A DNA stretch of 64,000 bases from Ornithinimicrobium sp. INDO-MA30-4 (GTDB taxonomy: Bacteria > Actinomycetota > Actinomycetes > Actinomycetales > Dermatophilaceae), in the NCBI RefSeq assembly GCF_021535045.1, contig NZ_CP091056.1:1674001-1738000 (forward strand). The letters are read 5' to 3'. Below are positions 10,305 through 18,497 of this stretch, piece by piece (positions within the stretch are counted from its first letter, which is position 1; the number at the start of each line of letters is the position of its first letter). The position numbers and the translations under genes were made by a program. Under the pieces are notes generated by a model. It was not told where the DNA came from, made no database searches, and was given only the letters and a program-made list of their open reading frames with translations.

Positions 10305-10341
10305 CCGCCCCAGCCCTCAGCCCCCAGCAGCGCTATCCCGC
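10271..10341. repeat. 20-bp direct repeat spanning the end of the mutT1-like gene
   Basis: The sequence ccccagcagcgctatcccgc occurs at 10271-10290, inside the last codons of the mutT1-like gene, and again at 10322-10341, downstream of its stop. The surrounding bases (gccct before, a/gggcc after) are also similar, so this is an imperfect tandem duplication with a period of 51 bp. It sits directly beside the left inverted repeat of the AbiEi-DUF559 unit. Confidence 0.85.
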
Positions 10342-10354
10342 GGGCCCCCCTTGG

Positions 10355-11494
10355 CAAAAGCGCGATTCGCACTTTAGCGCTCAAATCGCGTCTCCAAACA
10401 TGCGAATCGCACGCATTCATGCGATCCGGCGAGACTGAACTCGACCGGCGGCCCGCTGTGCGGCCGCATGGATCGCAGCTCGCACTTCTGCTGGCCTCGA
10501 TAGATCGGCCCAAGTGAGCCTCACCATCTCGAGTCCCAGCGCGCGCAGGCCGTCCTCGCGGAGTTTTTCAGCAACGAGGCCATTGCCGCCGTTGTCTGCG
10601 TACTTCACCAGGCCATCGAACTCGATAACGGTCCGCTGCGAACGCAGATAGAAGTCAACTCTGGCTAGTCGACCGTTGTCGAGGCGGAACGTGACTTGCG
10701 GCTCGAACTCGGAAAATCCCAGCCCCTGGAGCAACCACCGGCACCGCGACTCCCTGGAGATTCCATCCGCCCATCGACGAGTTCGACAACTTGGCGTGGC
10801 CGAGCCAGGCCTCGTTCAAAGCGCCCGGCCTTGAGCGCCTCGACGAAAGTGGCGCGCTGTATGCCCGAGGCTGCGAGAGAATCAGCGCTCACTAGGCCTG
10901 CCTCGACACCATAGGCATCTGCAACTTGTAGCGCTGCCAACGCATCTCTGACTCGCCACTGCTCCCCGCATACCCCGAGCTGGTCTCTGTCCACCGGCAC
11001 ATGAAAGGCGTGGCGGGCGGTCGAGTGATTGCGGGCACCATGAAGAAGCAACGTATGTGTGCGATCGCTGACCCCGAAGAGCGGCACATCGCGCATAGCT
11101 AGGGATGACTGATGGCTGAGCGCAATCGTTCCAGCCGGCTTAGATATCAATGCTGCCTCAGCCCGCACCCGGTGTCGCTGAGACGGCTTAAGCTCATGCC
11201 AGTGGGCAGCCCCGACAAGGACGCCAGCCCGCAGCCGCTCGAGTTGCTGGGACCGCACCAGTCTGCGGACTGCATTTCGATCAAGGCCGAGTCGAGTTAG
11301 CTCTGCTGTCGTGATCAAGTGACCATGGCTCGCAAGCCAATCTCGAACGTTCGAATCCATCAGTCCACTGTGCCGGGTAGCCACACTGCACCGTTTCGGC
11401 TATCCACAACGAACCAGTGGCGAATCGCACAAATGCTCACTGATCGCGCGATTGAACCGGCGAATCGCGCGCGAAAATGCGAATCGCGCTTTTG
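10355..11494. mobile_element. Candidate mini-element: AbiEi-DUF559 gene between perfect 17-bp inverted repeats
   Basis: The 17-mer CAAAAGCGCGATTCGCA at 10355-10371 is repeated as its exact reverse complement TGCGAATCGCGCTTTTG at 11478-11494. The 1140-bp interval holds only one gene, a predicted AbiEi-like DNA-binding plus DUF559 nuclease protein. Further copies of the core GCGAATCGC lie inside both ends (10401-10412, 11419-11430, 11459-11470). The unit separates mutT1 from pstB. No transposase and no target duplication are visible, so mobility is inferred from the repeats alone. Confidence 0.4.
10417..11360 (-). CDS. AbiEi-like helical domain fused to DUF559 (Vsr/PD-(D/E)XK-like) nuclease (frameshift)
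   Basis: About 314 residues. The N-terminal 'HGHLITTAELTRLGLDRNAV' followed by 'RRLVRSQQLERLRAGVLV' is the winged-helix/AbiEi antitoxin-type domain seen in type IV toxin-antitoxin annotations. After repair of one lost base at 10752-10754 the protein continues through 'LGFSEFEPQVTF', 'ARVDFYLRSQRTVIEFDGLV' and 'KLREDGLRALGLEMVRLTW'. That is the DUF559 fold with an Asp-x-n-Glu-x-Asp arrangement typical of PD-(D/E)XK nucleases. No AbiEii toxin partner is adjacent. I start at the ATG at 11360. Function is unknown: it could be a solitary defence or selfish nuclease. Confidence 0.72.
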
Positions 11495-11530
11495 GTAGGT
11501 ATGGGCTGGCGGGTATGTGGGTATGGGCTG

Positions 11531-11604
11531 GTGGGTATGCGGGGCGCGGGGCCAGGTGGGTATGCGTGGGCGCGGGGCCAGGTGGGTATGCGTGGGCGGG
11601 GCTA
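11531..11604. repeat. Short tandem repeat (minisatellite), about 26-bp unit, three copies
   Basis: Units begin at 11531, 11556 and 11582 and share gtgggtatgcgtgggcg followed by cggggccag. Copy 1 is one base shorter and copy 3 runs into the pstB stop codon. Shorter gggtatg motifs continue leftwards to about 11495, directly against the right inverted repeat of the AbiEi-DUF559 unit. G-rich on the plus strand. No coding potential recognised. Confidence 0.8.
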
Positions 11605-12380
11605 GCCGAAGCGGCCGGAGATGTAGTCCTCGGTGGCCTTCTCAGCCGGGTTGTTAAAGATGCGCTGAGTGTCCCCCATCTCGACCAGCTGGCCGGGCTT
11701 GCCGGTGGCTTCGAGGTTAAAGAAGCCAGTGCGGTCAGACACCCGGGCGGCTTGCTGCATGTTGTGCGTGACGATGACGACCGTATATTCCTGCTTCAAC
11801 TCATCGATCAGGTCCTCAACGGCCAGCGTCGAGATCGGGTCGAGAGCCGAGCAGGGCTCATCCATCAGGATCACCTGCGGCTGCACCGCGATCGCACGCG
11901 CGATGCACAAGCGCTGCTGCTGACCACCCGAGAGGCCAGAGCCTGGCTTGTCGAGCCGATCCTTGACTTCACCCCACAGGTTGGCTCCGCGCAGCGACTT
12001 CTCCGCCAACTCATCGCCAGCAGCGACCGAGATGCGCTTGCTGTTGAGCTTCACACCAGCGAGCACGTTCTCTTTGATCGACATCGTCGGGAACGGGTTG
12101 GGCCGCTGAAAGACCATTCCGACCTGGCGGCGCACATCCACGGGGTCCACGCCACGGGCATAAAGGTCCTTGCCGTCGACGAGCACTTGGCCCTTCACCC
12201 GGCCGCCGGGGATGACTTCGTGCATCCGGTTCAGCGTGCGCAAAAGGTTGACTTGCCACAACCCGATGGGCCAATAAAAGCCGTCACCGAGCGTGCCTCG
12301 ATGGTCATGCTGACGTCCTGAACGGCGTGGAAATTGCCATAAAAGATGTTTAGGTCGTTGACGTCAATCTGCTTCGACAT
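11602..12380 (-). CDS. pstB: Phosphate ABC transporter ATPase (frameshift)
   Basis: ATPase of the high-affinity phosphate importer. Seen: '[15 protein letters not shown]', Walker A 'GPSGCGKST' interrupted by one lost T/A base in the run 12242-12245, '[20 protein letters not shown]', signature '[14 protein letters not shown]', Walker B '[13 protein letters not shown]', switch His in '[12 protein letters not shown]', and the family's C-terminal 'ISGRFG'. About 259 residues, standard. I start at the ATG at 12380; the longer frame upstream is pstA antisense. Last gene of the pstSCAB operon. Confidence 0.93.
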
Positions 12381-12402
12381 AAGTGTCAGTCTCCCAGGGG
12401 TT

Positions 12403-13529
12403 CTAGCGGCCGGACTTCTTCGGAGCGAAGAGTCTGGCGATGAGGCGTGCGGTGAGGTTGAGGGTGACCACAATCAGCACCAGGATCAACGCGGCAGCCC
12501 AAGCTCTCTCCAAGCTCGGGTCGCGGAATCCGGGGTTGAGTGGCTTGGTGAACATCTCGTAGGCATAGACGGCGAGCGTCTGAATCGGCCCAGAGATCGG
12601 GTTGGTGTTGAGGGCGTAGAACCCGCCCACGGCGACAAGTAGGGGCGCCGTCTCACCGATAACGCGCGCGATGGCCAAGGTGATCCCCGAGGCCAACCCG
12701 GAGGCAGCCGTCGGCAGCACGACCTTGTAGATCACCCGCCACTTCGGCACACCAGCGCCAGCGCAGCCTCACGCAACTCGTTCGGCACAATTCGCAGCAT
12801 CTCTTCGCTGTTGCGCACGACGGTCGGCATCATCAGCACAGCCAGGGCGATGGCCCCCGCGATGCCGTTCTTGGTGCCCACCCCAAAGATCGAGCCAAAC
12901 AGCGCAAAAGCAAACAGCCCAGCCACGATCGAAGGAATGCCGGTCATCACATCGACAAAGAACCGAATCGCCTTGCTCAGCCGGGTCCCCTGCGCATACT
13001 CCACAAGGTAGATCGCGGTGAACATGCCAATCGGCACCGAGATGATTGTCGCGATCGCCGTGATCTCCAGCGTGCCGATGATCGCGTGATAGGCCCCACC
13101 GATAAAATCCGCATTGCCGTCAAAATAGTTTTGGTCGTTGAGACCGGTCACGCCATTCATCGTCTGATTGAGGAACGCCGAGCTAAACGCCCGCATCGCG
13201 CCATTCGAGACGACCGTCCACAGCAGCGAGATCAGCGGCAACAACGCGATAGCAAACGCGCCATAGATCAGACCGCGCATCAACTGATCGAGGCCCACGC
13301 GGCTGCCGGCTGTCGCCCTAAAACTTAGGTATGCGGTGAGCAAGTAAGCCAGGTAGCCCAACACCAAGCCCAGGGCCAAGTTCAAGGCGAATCCGGCGAT
13401 GGACGCAACGGCCAAGCCAACTCCGACAGCGACCCAGACGAGATGCTGTGGCGCGGTGCGAACTTCTGAGGGCTCAATGCCTTCAATGGGCGTCGAGCGC
13501 TGCGAACGCTTGTGCGTTGAGGTGCTCAT
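12403..13529 (-). CDS. pstA: Phosphate ABC transporter permease PstA (frameshift)
   Basis: Integral membrane permease of the phosphate importer, about 375 residues with a longer hydrophobic N-terminus than E. coli PstA. Seen: extra N-terminal membrane helices ('[20 protein letters not shown]'), then '[20 protein letters not shown]', '[20 protein letters not shown]', the EAA-type loop '[13 protein letters not shown]' and, after repair near 12750-12754, '[19 protein letters not shown]'. ATG start overlaps the pstC stop (TGATG). Partner of PstC; the ATPase follows 22 bp downstream. Confidence 0.9.
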
Positions 13530-14492
13530 CAGTTAGCTCCTGAGAACTCGGATCGCTTATCCACAATCCATCGGGCAAACAAGTTGACCGCCAAGGTGAT
13601 GACAAAGAGGACGAGGCCGGCTGCGATCAACTCAGATAGGCGCAGACCCGAAGCCTCGGGGAAGTTCAGCGCGATCTCCGATGGGATCGTCGCATTGCCG
13701 GAGCCGATGAGGTTCAACGTGAAAAGCCCAGGCGAGAGGATGATCGTCACGGCCATCGTCTCGCCAAGCGCCCGGCCAAGGCCGAGCATCGTGCCGCCGA
13801 TGACACCTGGCTTGCCAAACGGCAACACCGCGGTCTGGATCATTTCCCACTTCGTCGCGCCGAGCGCCAAAGCTGCTTCTTCGTGCAACTGGGGTCTGCA
13901 AGAACACTTCGCGTGACACGGAGGTAATGATCGGCAAGATCATCACGGCCAAGACGAGGGAAGCGGTCATCAGCGTGCGGCCGGTGTTGGACGCTTCGGT
14001 GAAGAACGGCAACCAACTCATGTAGTCCTCGAGCCATTGGTACAAACCACCTAGCGCTGGGGCGAAAACCTGCAGCCCCCACATACCAAAGACAACGCTG
14101 GGCACTGCTGCGAGCAGGTCAATGACGAAGCCGATCGCATTGCCCAGTTTGGGTGGCGCGTAGTGCGAAACGAAGAGGGCGATACCGACAGCGACCGGGG
14201 TCGCCACCAGCAACGCAATCGCCGAGGCCATCAGAGTGCCCAACACCAATGGCCAAACGTAGGCAAAGAAGCCCGCGCCGCCAGTGATCGCGTCGGGTGC
14301 TGCGGTGAGCACCGGGAGCGCTTCCATCACGAGGAAGAGAGCCACCCCAAGGAGGGTGATCAGGATCAGGATGCCCGAGCCAAGCGAGGCGCCGCTGAAC
14401 ACCACATCGCCCAGGCGACGCGGTGACTTCGGCACGGCATCGGGGGCGCTTTGCTCGGTCGCGGAACCAGCGCCTCCGGTTGATGAACTCAT
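13529..14492 (-). CDS. pstC: Phosphate ABC transporter permease PstC (frameshift)
   Basis: Second permease of the phosphate importer, about 320 residues. Seen: an N-terminal cytoplasmic tail rich in Ser/Ala, 'LGSGILILITLLGVALFLVM', 'FAYVWPLVLGTLMASAIALL', 'IDLLAAVPSVVFGMWGL', 'LPIITSVSREVFLQTP', then, after a frame break near 13890-13896 that needs two bases restored or one removed, the EAA loop 'HEEAALALGATKWEMIQ' and 'GRALGETMAVTIILS'. It is separated from pstS by 122 bp containing two strong hairpins. Confidence 0.9.
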
Positions 14493-14531
14493 CGATTTCC
14501 TCCCGCACGGGGCTGTTGGGCCCCAATGGCA

Positions 14532-14571
14532 AGATGACGGTGACCCGAACGGAGCCGAGCCACCGTCATCT
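14532..14571 (-). terminator. Strong hairpin between pstS and pstC (partial terminator or RNA stabiliser)
   Basis: Perfect 11-bp inverted repeat AGATGACGGTG / CACCGTCATCT (14532-14542 and 14561-14571) with an 18-base loop, lying in the transcript between the pstS stop and pstC start. It has no long T-run, so it may act as an attenuator or as a 3' stabiliser of pstS mRNA. This is a common way to keep the binding protein more abundant than the permeases. Confidence 0.6.
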
Positions 14572-14584
14572 CATTGGTCTCACT

Positions 14585-14604
14585 GCTCGCGCGTTAACGC
14601 GAGC
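14585..14604 (-). terminator. Second hairpin just downstream of pstS
   Basis: GCTCGCG (14585-14591) pairs perfectly with CGCGAGC (14598-14604) around a 6-base loop containing TTAA. It lies only 10 bases after the pstS stop codon and before the larger hairpin, so the two form a tandem structure in the pstS-pstC gap. Confidence 0.5.
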
Positions 14605-14614
14605 CTGTTCAGAT

Positions 14615-15719
14615 TCAGTTGCTGCCGACCAGGTCGATCGTTTCCTGTGCCTGCGTGCGCAGATCCTCAGAGATCGGGGCGGAACCAGCAGCCTCAGCCG
14701 CGGTGTTCTGACCCTCCTCGGAGATGACATAGCCGACGAAGTTCTTCACGATGTCAGCCGTGGCAGCATCGTCATAGTTGGAACAGACGATGTGATAGCT
14801 GACCAGCACGATCGGGTATGCGCCCGACTCGGTGGTGTCGCGCGCCAAGTCAAGCGCAAGGTCGCCCTCTACGCCGGTGTCAACGAGTTCAGAGGCATCG
14901 ACAACCTTCGCGGCAGCTTCAGCTGAGTAGCCCACGAACTCGTCGCCGACCCCAATCATGGCGGTGGACAGCGAACCAACAGCGGACGCGTCTGCATACC
15001 CAATGGCGCCTTCGGTGGAGCCGACAACTTCGATGACGCCAGTGGTCTGAGCAGCAGCTTCGCCACCGGCAACCGGCCAGGCCTTGTCTGCTTCATAGGA
15101 CCAGTCGTCAGCGGCTGTGGCCGAGAGATACTCCATGAAGTTCTCCGTGGTGCCCGACTCATCCGAGCGGTTGACCACGGTGATGTCCATGTCCGGCAAC
15201 TCGGCGTCAGGGTTGTCAGCGGCAATCGCCGGGTCGTTCCAGTTGGCGATCTGCTGGTCGAAGATCTGGGCCAACACCGAGGGCGTGAGGTTCAGGGTGC
15301 CGACGTCGGGCAAGTTGTAGGGCACAGCGACCGGCGAGATGTAGACGGGGATGTTGAAGGCCCCGCCATCGCCACAAACCTCAACTGCTGCGGTCTGCTC
15401 AGCCTCGTCGAGGTAGGCGTCGGAGCCTGCCAGTGGCACGGCGCCGGCCAGGAAGTTCTCGCGTCCACCACCGGAGCCGATGGCGTCATAGGTCACGGTG
15501 ACGCCACTCTGGACACCCTGGTAGCCAGCGATCCAGGCGGTCATCGCGGAGTTTTGCGCGCTGGAGCCCGAAGCTGACAGAGCACCAGAAAGGTCGCCAG
15601 CCTCAGAGGACGCGGGGTGTCGCCGCCGGCGGCGGTGGGGTCATCGTTGCCGCACGCGGCCAAAGTCAAAGTTGCTGCCATCGCGATCGCAAGGGTGGAA
15701 CCAAGCGCTGAAGCTTCAC
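14615..15719 (-). CDS. pstS: Phosphate-binding lipoprotein PstS (frameshifts)
   Basis: Extracytoplasmic phosphate receptor of the Pst importer. Seen: after repair of one base near 15700 a classic lipoprotein signal 'LAIAMAATLTLAAC' with lipobox Cys near residue 23. A second repaired base at 15614-15617 then gives 'GSSAQNSAMTAWIAGYQG', the phosphate-binding 'GSGGGRENFLAG', 'VYISPVAVPYNLP', 'VVNRSDESGTTENFMEYLS' (binding-site SGT) and 'STEGAIGYAD'. About 367 residues. I choose the GTG at 15719, preceded by GAAAGG, because it starts the signal peptide exactly. A PHO box lies about 140-170 bp upstream. Confidence 0.9.
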
Positions 15720-15855
15720 GGGTAAACCTTTCACAAGTTCGGATGAGATGGCTGGGCTCGATCTGAGCCGACTGTTGTCGGGATCGAGCGGCGCAGGCTG
15801 GCTGCTTTGCCAACTGCTCCGCACGCTAAGGAGGCTAAGTGGCCCGTTTGGTGGC

Positions 15856-15888
15856 CGATGGTTAACGAGGCGTGAACGAGCGCTGAAT
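15856..15888 (-). promoter_or_regulatory. PHO box: three 11-bp direct repeats upstream of pstS
   Basis: Read on the minus strand: ATTCAGCGCTC (15888-15878), GTTCACGCCTC (15877-15867), GTTAACCATCG (15866-15856). These are contiguous 11-nt direct repeats of the GTTCACC type that actinomycete PhoP binds. The middle unit is closest to consensus. Position, orientation and the downstream pstSCAB operon all fit phosphate-starvation control by PhoR-PhoP. The genes for those regulators are not in the window. Confidence 0.75.
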
Positions 15889-15983
15889 GTCTGCTGAGAT
15901 CCGACACATCACCCAAAAATCCAGGTATGCGGGTTGTCACCCATCGAGGGAATGCTCAGCGAAGGTGGCTGGTTACAATAGTT

Positions 15984-16065
15984 GCGTGTCGGGTCGCGAA
16001 GCCCGGGCTCCACCTTTAGCCGCTACGAGCGGCCGTACGCCGAGAGGCGCTCCGGCCCGACACGC
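15984..16065. other. Candidate structured RNA or branched bidirectional terminator
   Basis: An 82-base block closes with a 12-bp stem (15984-15995 with 16054-16065, one G-U) and contains two smaller perfect hairpins: GCCGC/GCGGC at 16019-16033, and CGCC/GGCG around a GAGA tetraloop at about 16038-16049. A self-complementary AGCCCGGGCT lies at 16000-16009. It sits between the pstS promoter region and the 3' end of the convergent gene at 16105. A TACAAT hexamer at 15974-15979 could start a plus-strand RNA. It fails as a tRNA on both strands. It could simply be a complex terminator for the minus-strand gene. Confidence 0.35.
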
Positions 16066-16104
16066 TCCCCAACACATGAGCAGCAATCGGGCGCGCGCCC
16101 TCAG

Positions 16105-16714
16105 TTAGACCAGGCTGCCTTGTCGCCACAATCGAGCGCTTTGGTGCAGGTCTTGAGCCGTCGTGTGCATCCGTGAAGCCTGCGCGATCTGATCTTTGCT
16201 GACGTCTTCGTGGTGGGCACTGGGGTCGATGAGTCCGACGGCCATCACGTGACAAAAGGCTGATGCGCGGTCTAGCGCAGTGGCCACATCGCCCGAGAAT
16301 ACCCCGGCCAAAATCTGGCGAGTTAACTCCATCAGATCTTCGGGGCTCGGCGGCTCGGCCACGCCAGCGATCACCCGAGACACTTCGGCATGGGTTGAGC
16401 CGGCCGCAAATGCGGCGGCTACCTCGCGAGGCTGGCGCTGCACCCATTCGTGCAGGACGTAGAGTCGCCACAAAGCTCCCGGCAATGAGCGTGCCGGGCG
16501 ATCTGCCCACATCTCGGCCAGCGTGCCCAGCCCTAGCTCTTTGATCAGGCCGATCAGCTTTTCGTTGACCTCAGGGTCATCAGACTCGCGGCCGCGGCCC
16601 ACCACAATCGCGGCCGTGCGATGTGCGGCTTCAGCCACCTCGTGCGGGTCATTGCTACTCAGCCGTTTGGTCAAACAGCGCAGGGTCAAAAAGTGCTGGC
16701 TTGTGATGCTTCAT
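16105..16714 (-). CDS. Conserved actinobacterial protein of unknown function (frameshift)
   Basis: About 203 residues. The true start appears to be the ATG at 16714, giving 'MKHHKPALFDPALFDQ'; a frame break near 16656-16665 joins it to 'SSNDPHEVAEAAHRTAAIVV'. The rest is helical and soluble, with 'GLGTLAEMWADRPARSLPGA', 'LWRLYVLHEWVQR' and 'DRASAFCHVMAVGLIDPSA'. No signal peptide, membrane segment or catalytic motif is seen, and I do not recognise the family. It starts just 6 bp after the treZ stop codon on the same strand, so it is probably the last gene of the treYZ operon. Confidence 0.6.
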
Positions 16715-16720
16715 TGCTGC

Positions 16721-18493
16721 TCAGACTACGCCGATCACTGCCACGTCATGTCCACCGAGGGTGATGGTGGCGGGCGTGCTGGATCGGTCAACCGTGGCCG
16801 ATCCCCAGGCCGCCAAGACGTCTTGGCCCTCGGTGTCGCCGGGCAACTCAATGACCTGCTCAGCCTCATCGCGGTTGGCCACGACGCTCACGTTGCCACG
16901 TTGCACAATGATGGTCCGCAACTCACGGTTGTGCTCGACGCGCGACTCCCCCAGCGGCGTGTCCCGCAAGGCAGGCACTTCGCGGCGCAAGCGCAACAGC
17001 GTTTGATACCAGTCGTGCATTCGCGCGTGCGACTCAGCGGTCACCTCATGCCAGTTGAGCGTTGAGGCCTCGACCGTGCTCTCGTCTTGCGGGTCTGGCA
17101 CATCATCAGACCACCCGTGCGCGGCAAACTCGGCCTCTCGGCCTTCACGAATCGCCTCAGCCAGCCACTCTTCGGCGTGATCAGTGAAGTATTGCCACTT
17201 GGTGGACGCCGCCCACTCCTCGCCCATAAACAACATCGGTGTATAGGGCGAGGTCAACAGCAATGCAGCACCAATCGCAGCCATACCATCAGACGTCAGG
17301 TGCGCGAGTCGGTCTCCGACAGCGCGGTTGCCGATTTGGTCATGCGTTTGCAGTGAGGCAACGAAGCGATAGCCAGGCGTGACTGACGGGTCAATCTTGG
17401 TGCCGTGCGTGCGCACCGAAAACTCGAATAGGTGCCGTCGTGGAAGAACGGGGTCTGGCTCAGCACCTTTTCGAGGGCCTCGGGGTCCGCGAAGTCAGAG
17501 TAGTAGCCCTGAGTCTCGCCCGTCAGGTGCACGTGCAGAGTGTGGTGGACGTCATCAGCCCACTGCCCGTGCAGACCAAATCCACCGACGCCACCATTGC
17601 CGCGGGCAGCGACCGTAGCCGGATCGTTGCGGTCTGACTCAGCAATCAAACTCCGAGGTATGTCGGTTTCCTCGGTGACCTCATCGGCCAGGGCTGCCAT
17701 TTCCTCAAGGATGTGAATGGCCCGCCGGTCGTGCAACTCGTGCACGGCGTCAAGGCGCAAACCGTCCAGGTGGAAGTCGCCTAACCACATCGCGACGTTG
17801 TCGAGGATGAAGGCGCGCACTCCGTCGCTAGCGAAGCCATCGAGATTGACGGCCTCGCCCCACGGCGTGTGATAGGCCTGCGTGAAGTAAGGTCCGTACT
17901 CCTTCAGGTAGTTGCCGCTGGGGCCAAGTGGTTGTAGACCACGTCGAGCCAGACGGCCAGGCCACGCTCGTGAGCTGCGTTGATGAAGCGGGCGAAGGCT
18001 TCCGCGCCCCGTATTGCGCGTATACCGCGTAGAGGTTGACGCCGTCGTAGCCCCAGCCAGCCTTGCCCGGGAAGGCAGCGACCGGGAGAATTTCCAGGAC
18101 GGTGACACCGAGGTCGCGCAGGTAGTCGAGGTGCACGATGGCGGCGTCGAAGGTGCCTTCGGGAGTGAAGGTGCCGATGTGCATCTCGTAGACGACGGCA
18201 TCGGGCATCTCAACGCCCTCCCAGCCATCATCGGTCCACTCAAACGACGACAGGTCGACCAGCTCTGAGGCAGCGTGCACCCCATCGGGTTGGCTCAAAG
18301 AGCGCGGGTCAGGGCGCGGGTCCTTGCCGTTGATGCTGAACGCATAGCGGCCATCACCTTGATCGGCTTCGACTTCCCACCAACCAGAATCTAGCCGGGT
18401 CATCTCGTGTCGCTGGCCACCATCGGCACCAATCACCACGGCCATCGAGTCAACGGTGGGTGCCCACACGGCATACCGGTGCTGGTTGCTCAT
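16721..18493 (-). CDS. treZ: Malto-oligosyltrehalose trehalohydrolase (three frameshifts)
   Basis: TreZ releases trehalose from maltooligosyl-trehalose made by TreY. Seen: N-terminal CBM48-like part '[16 protein letters not shown]', '[19 protein letters not shown]' and '[14 protein letters not shown]', then the GH13 barrel with '[14 protein letters not shown]' (after repair), nucleophile region '[14 protein letters not shown]', acid/base region '[11 protein letters not shown]', '[15 protein letters not shown]', and '[19 protein letters not shown]'. Frame breaks at 17419-17422, near 17924 and at 18007-18010 are each cured by one base. About 590 residues. The start ATG at 18493 follows the treY stop by 4 bases. 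Confidence 0.92.
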
Positions 18494-18497
18494 TGTT

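Noticed and set aside
11531-11604. CRISPR array
   Set aside because: Repeats are contiguous with no unique spacers and no cas genes are present anywhere in the window.
11452-12321. 289-residue open frame on the plus strand opposite pstB
   Set aside because: Third-position bias of the pstB gene creates the open frame; the translation has no recognisable domain and pstB on the minus strand is certain.
15984-16065. tRNA on either strand
   Set aside because: The 7-bp acceptor stem fits, but the T-loop lacks TTC-x-A in the right place and no anticodon arm forms.
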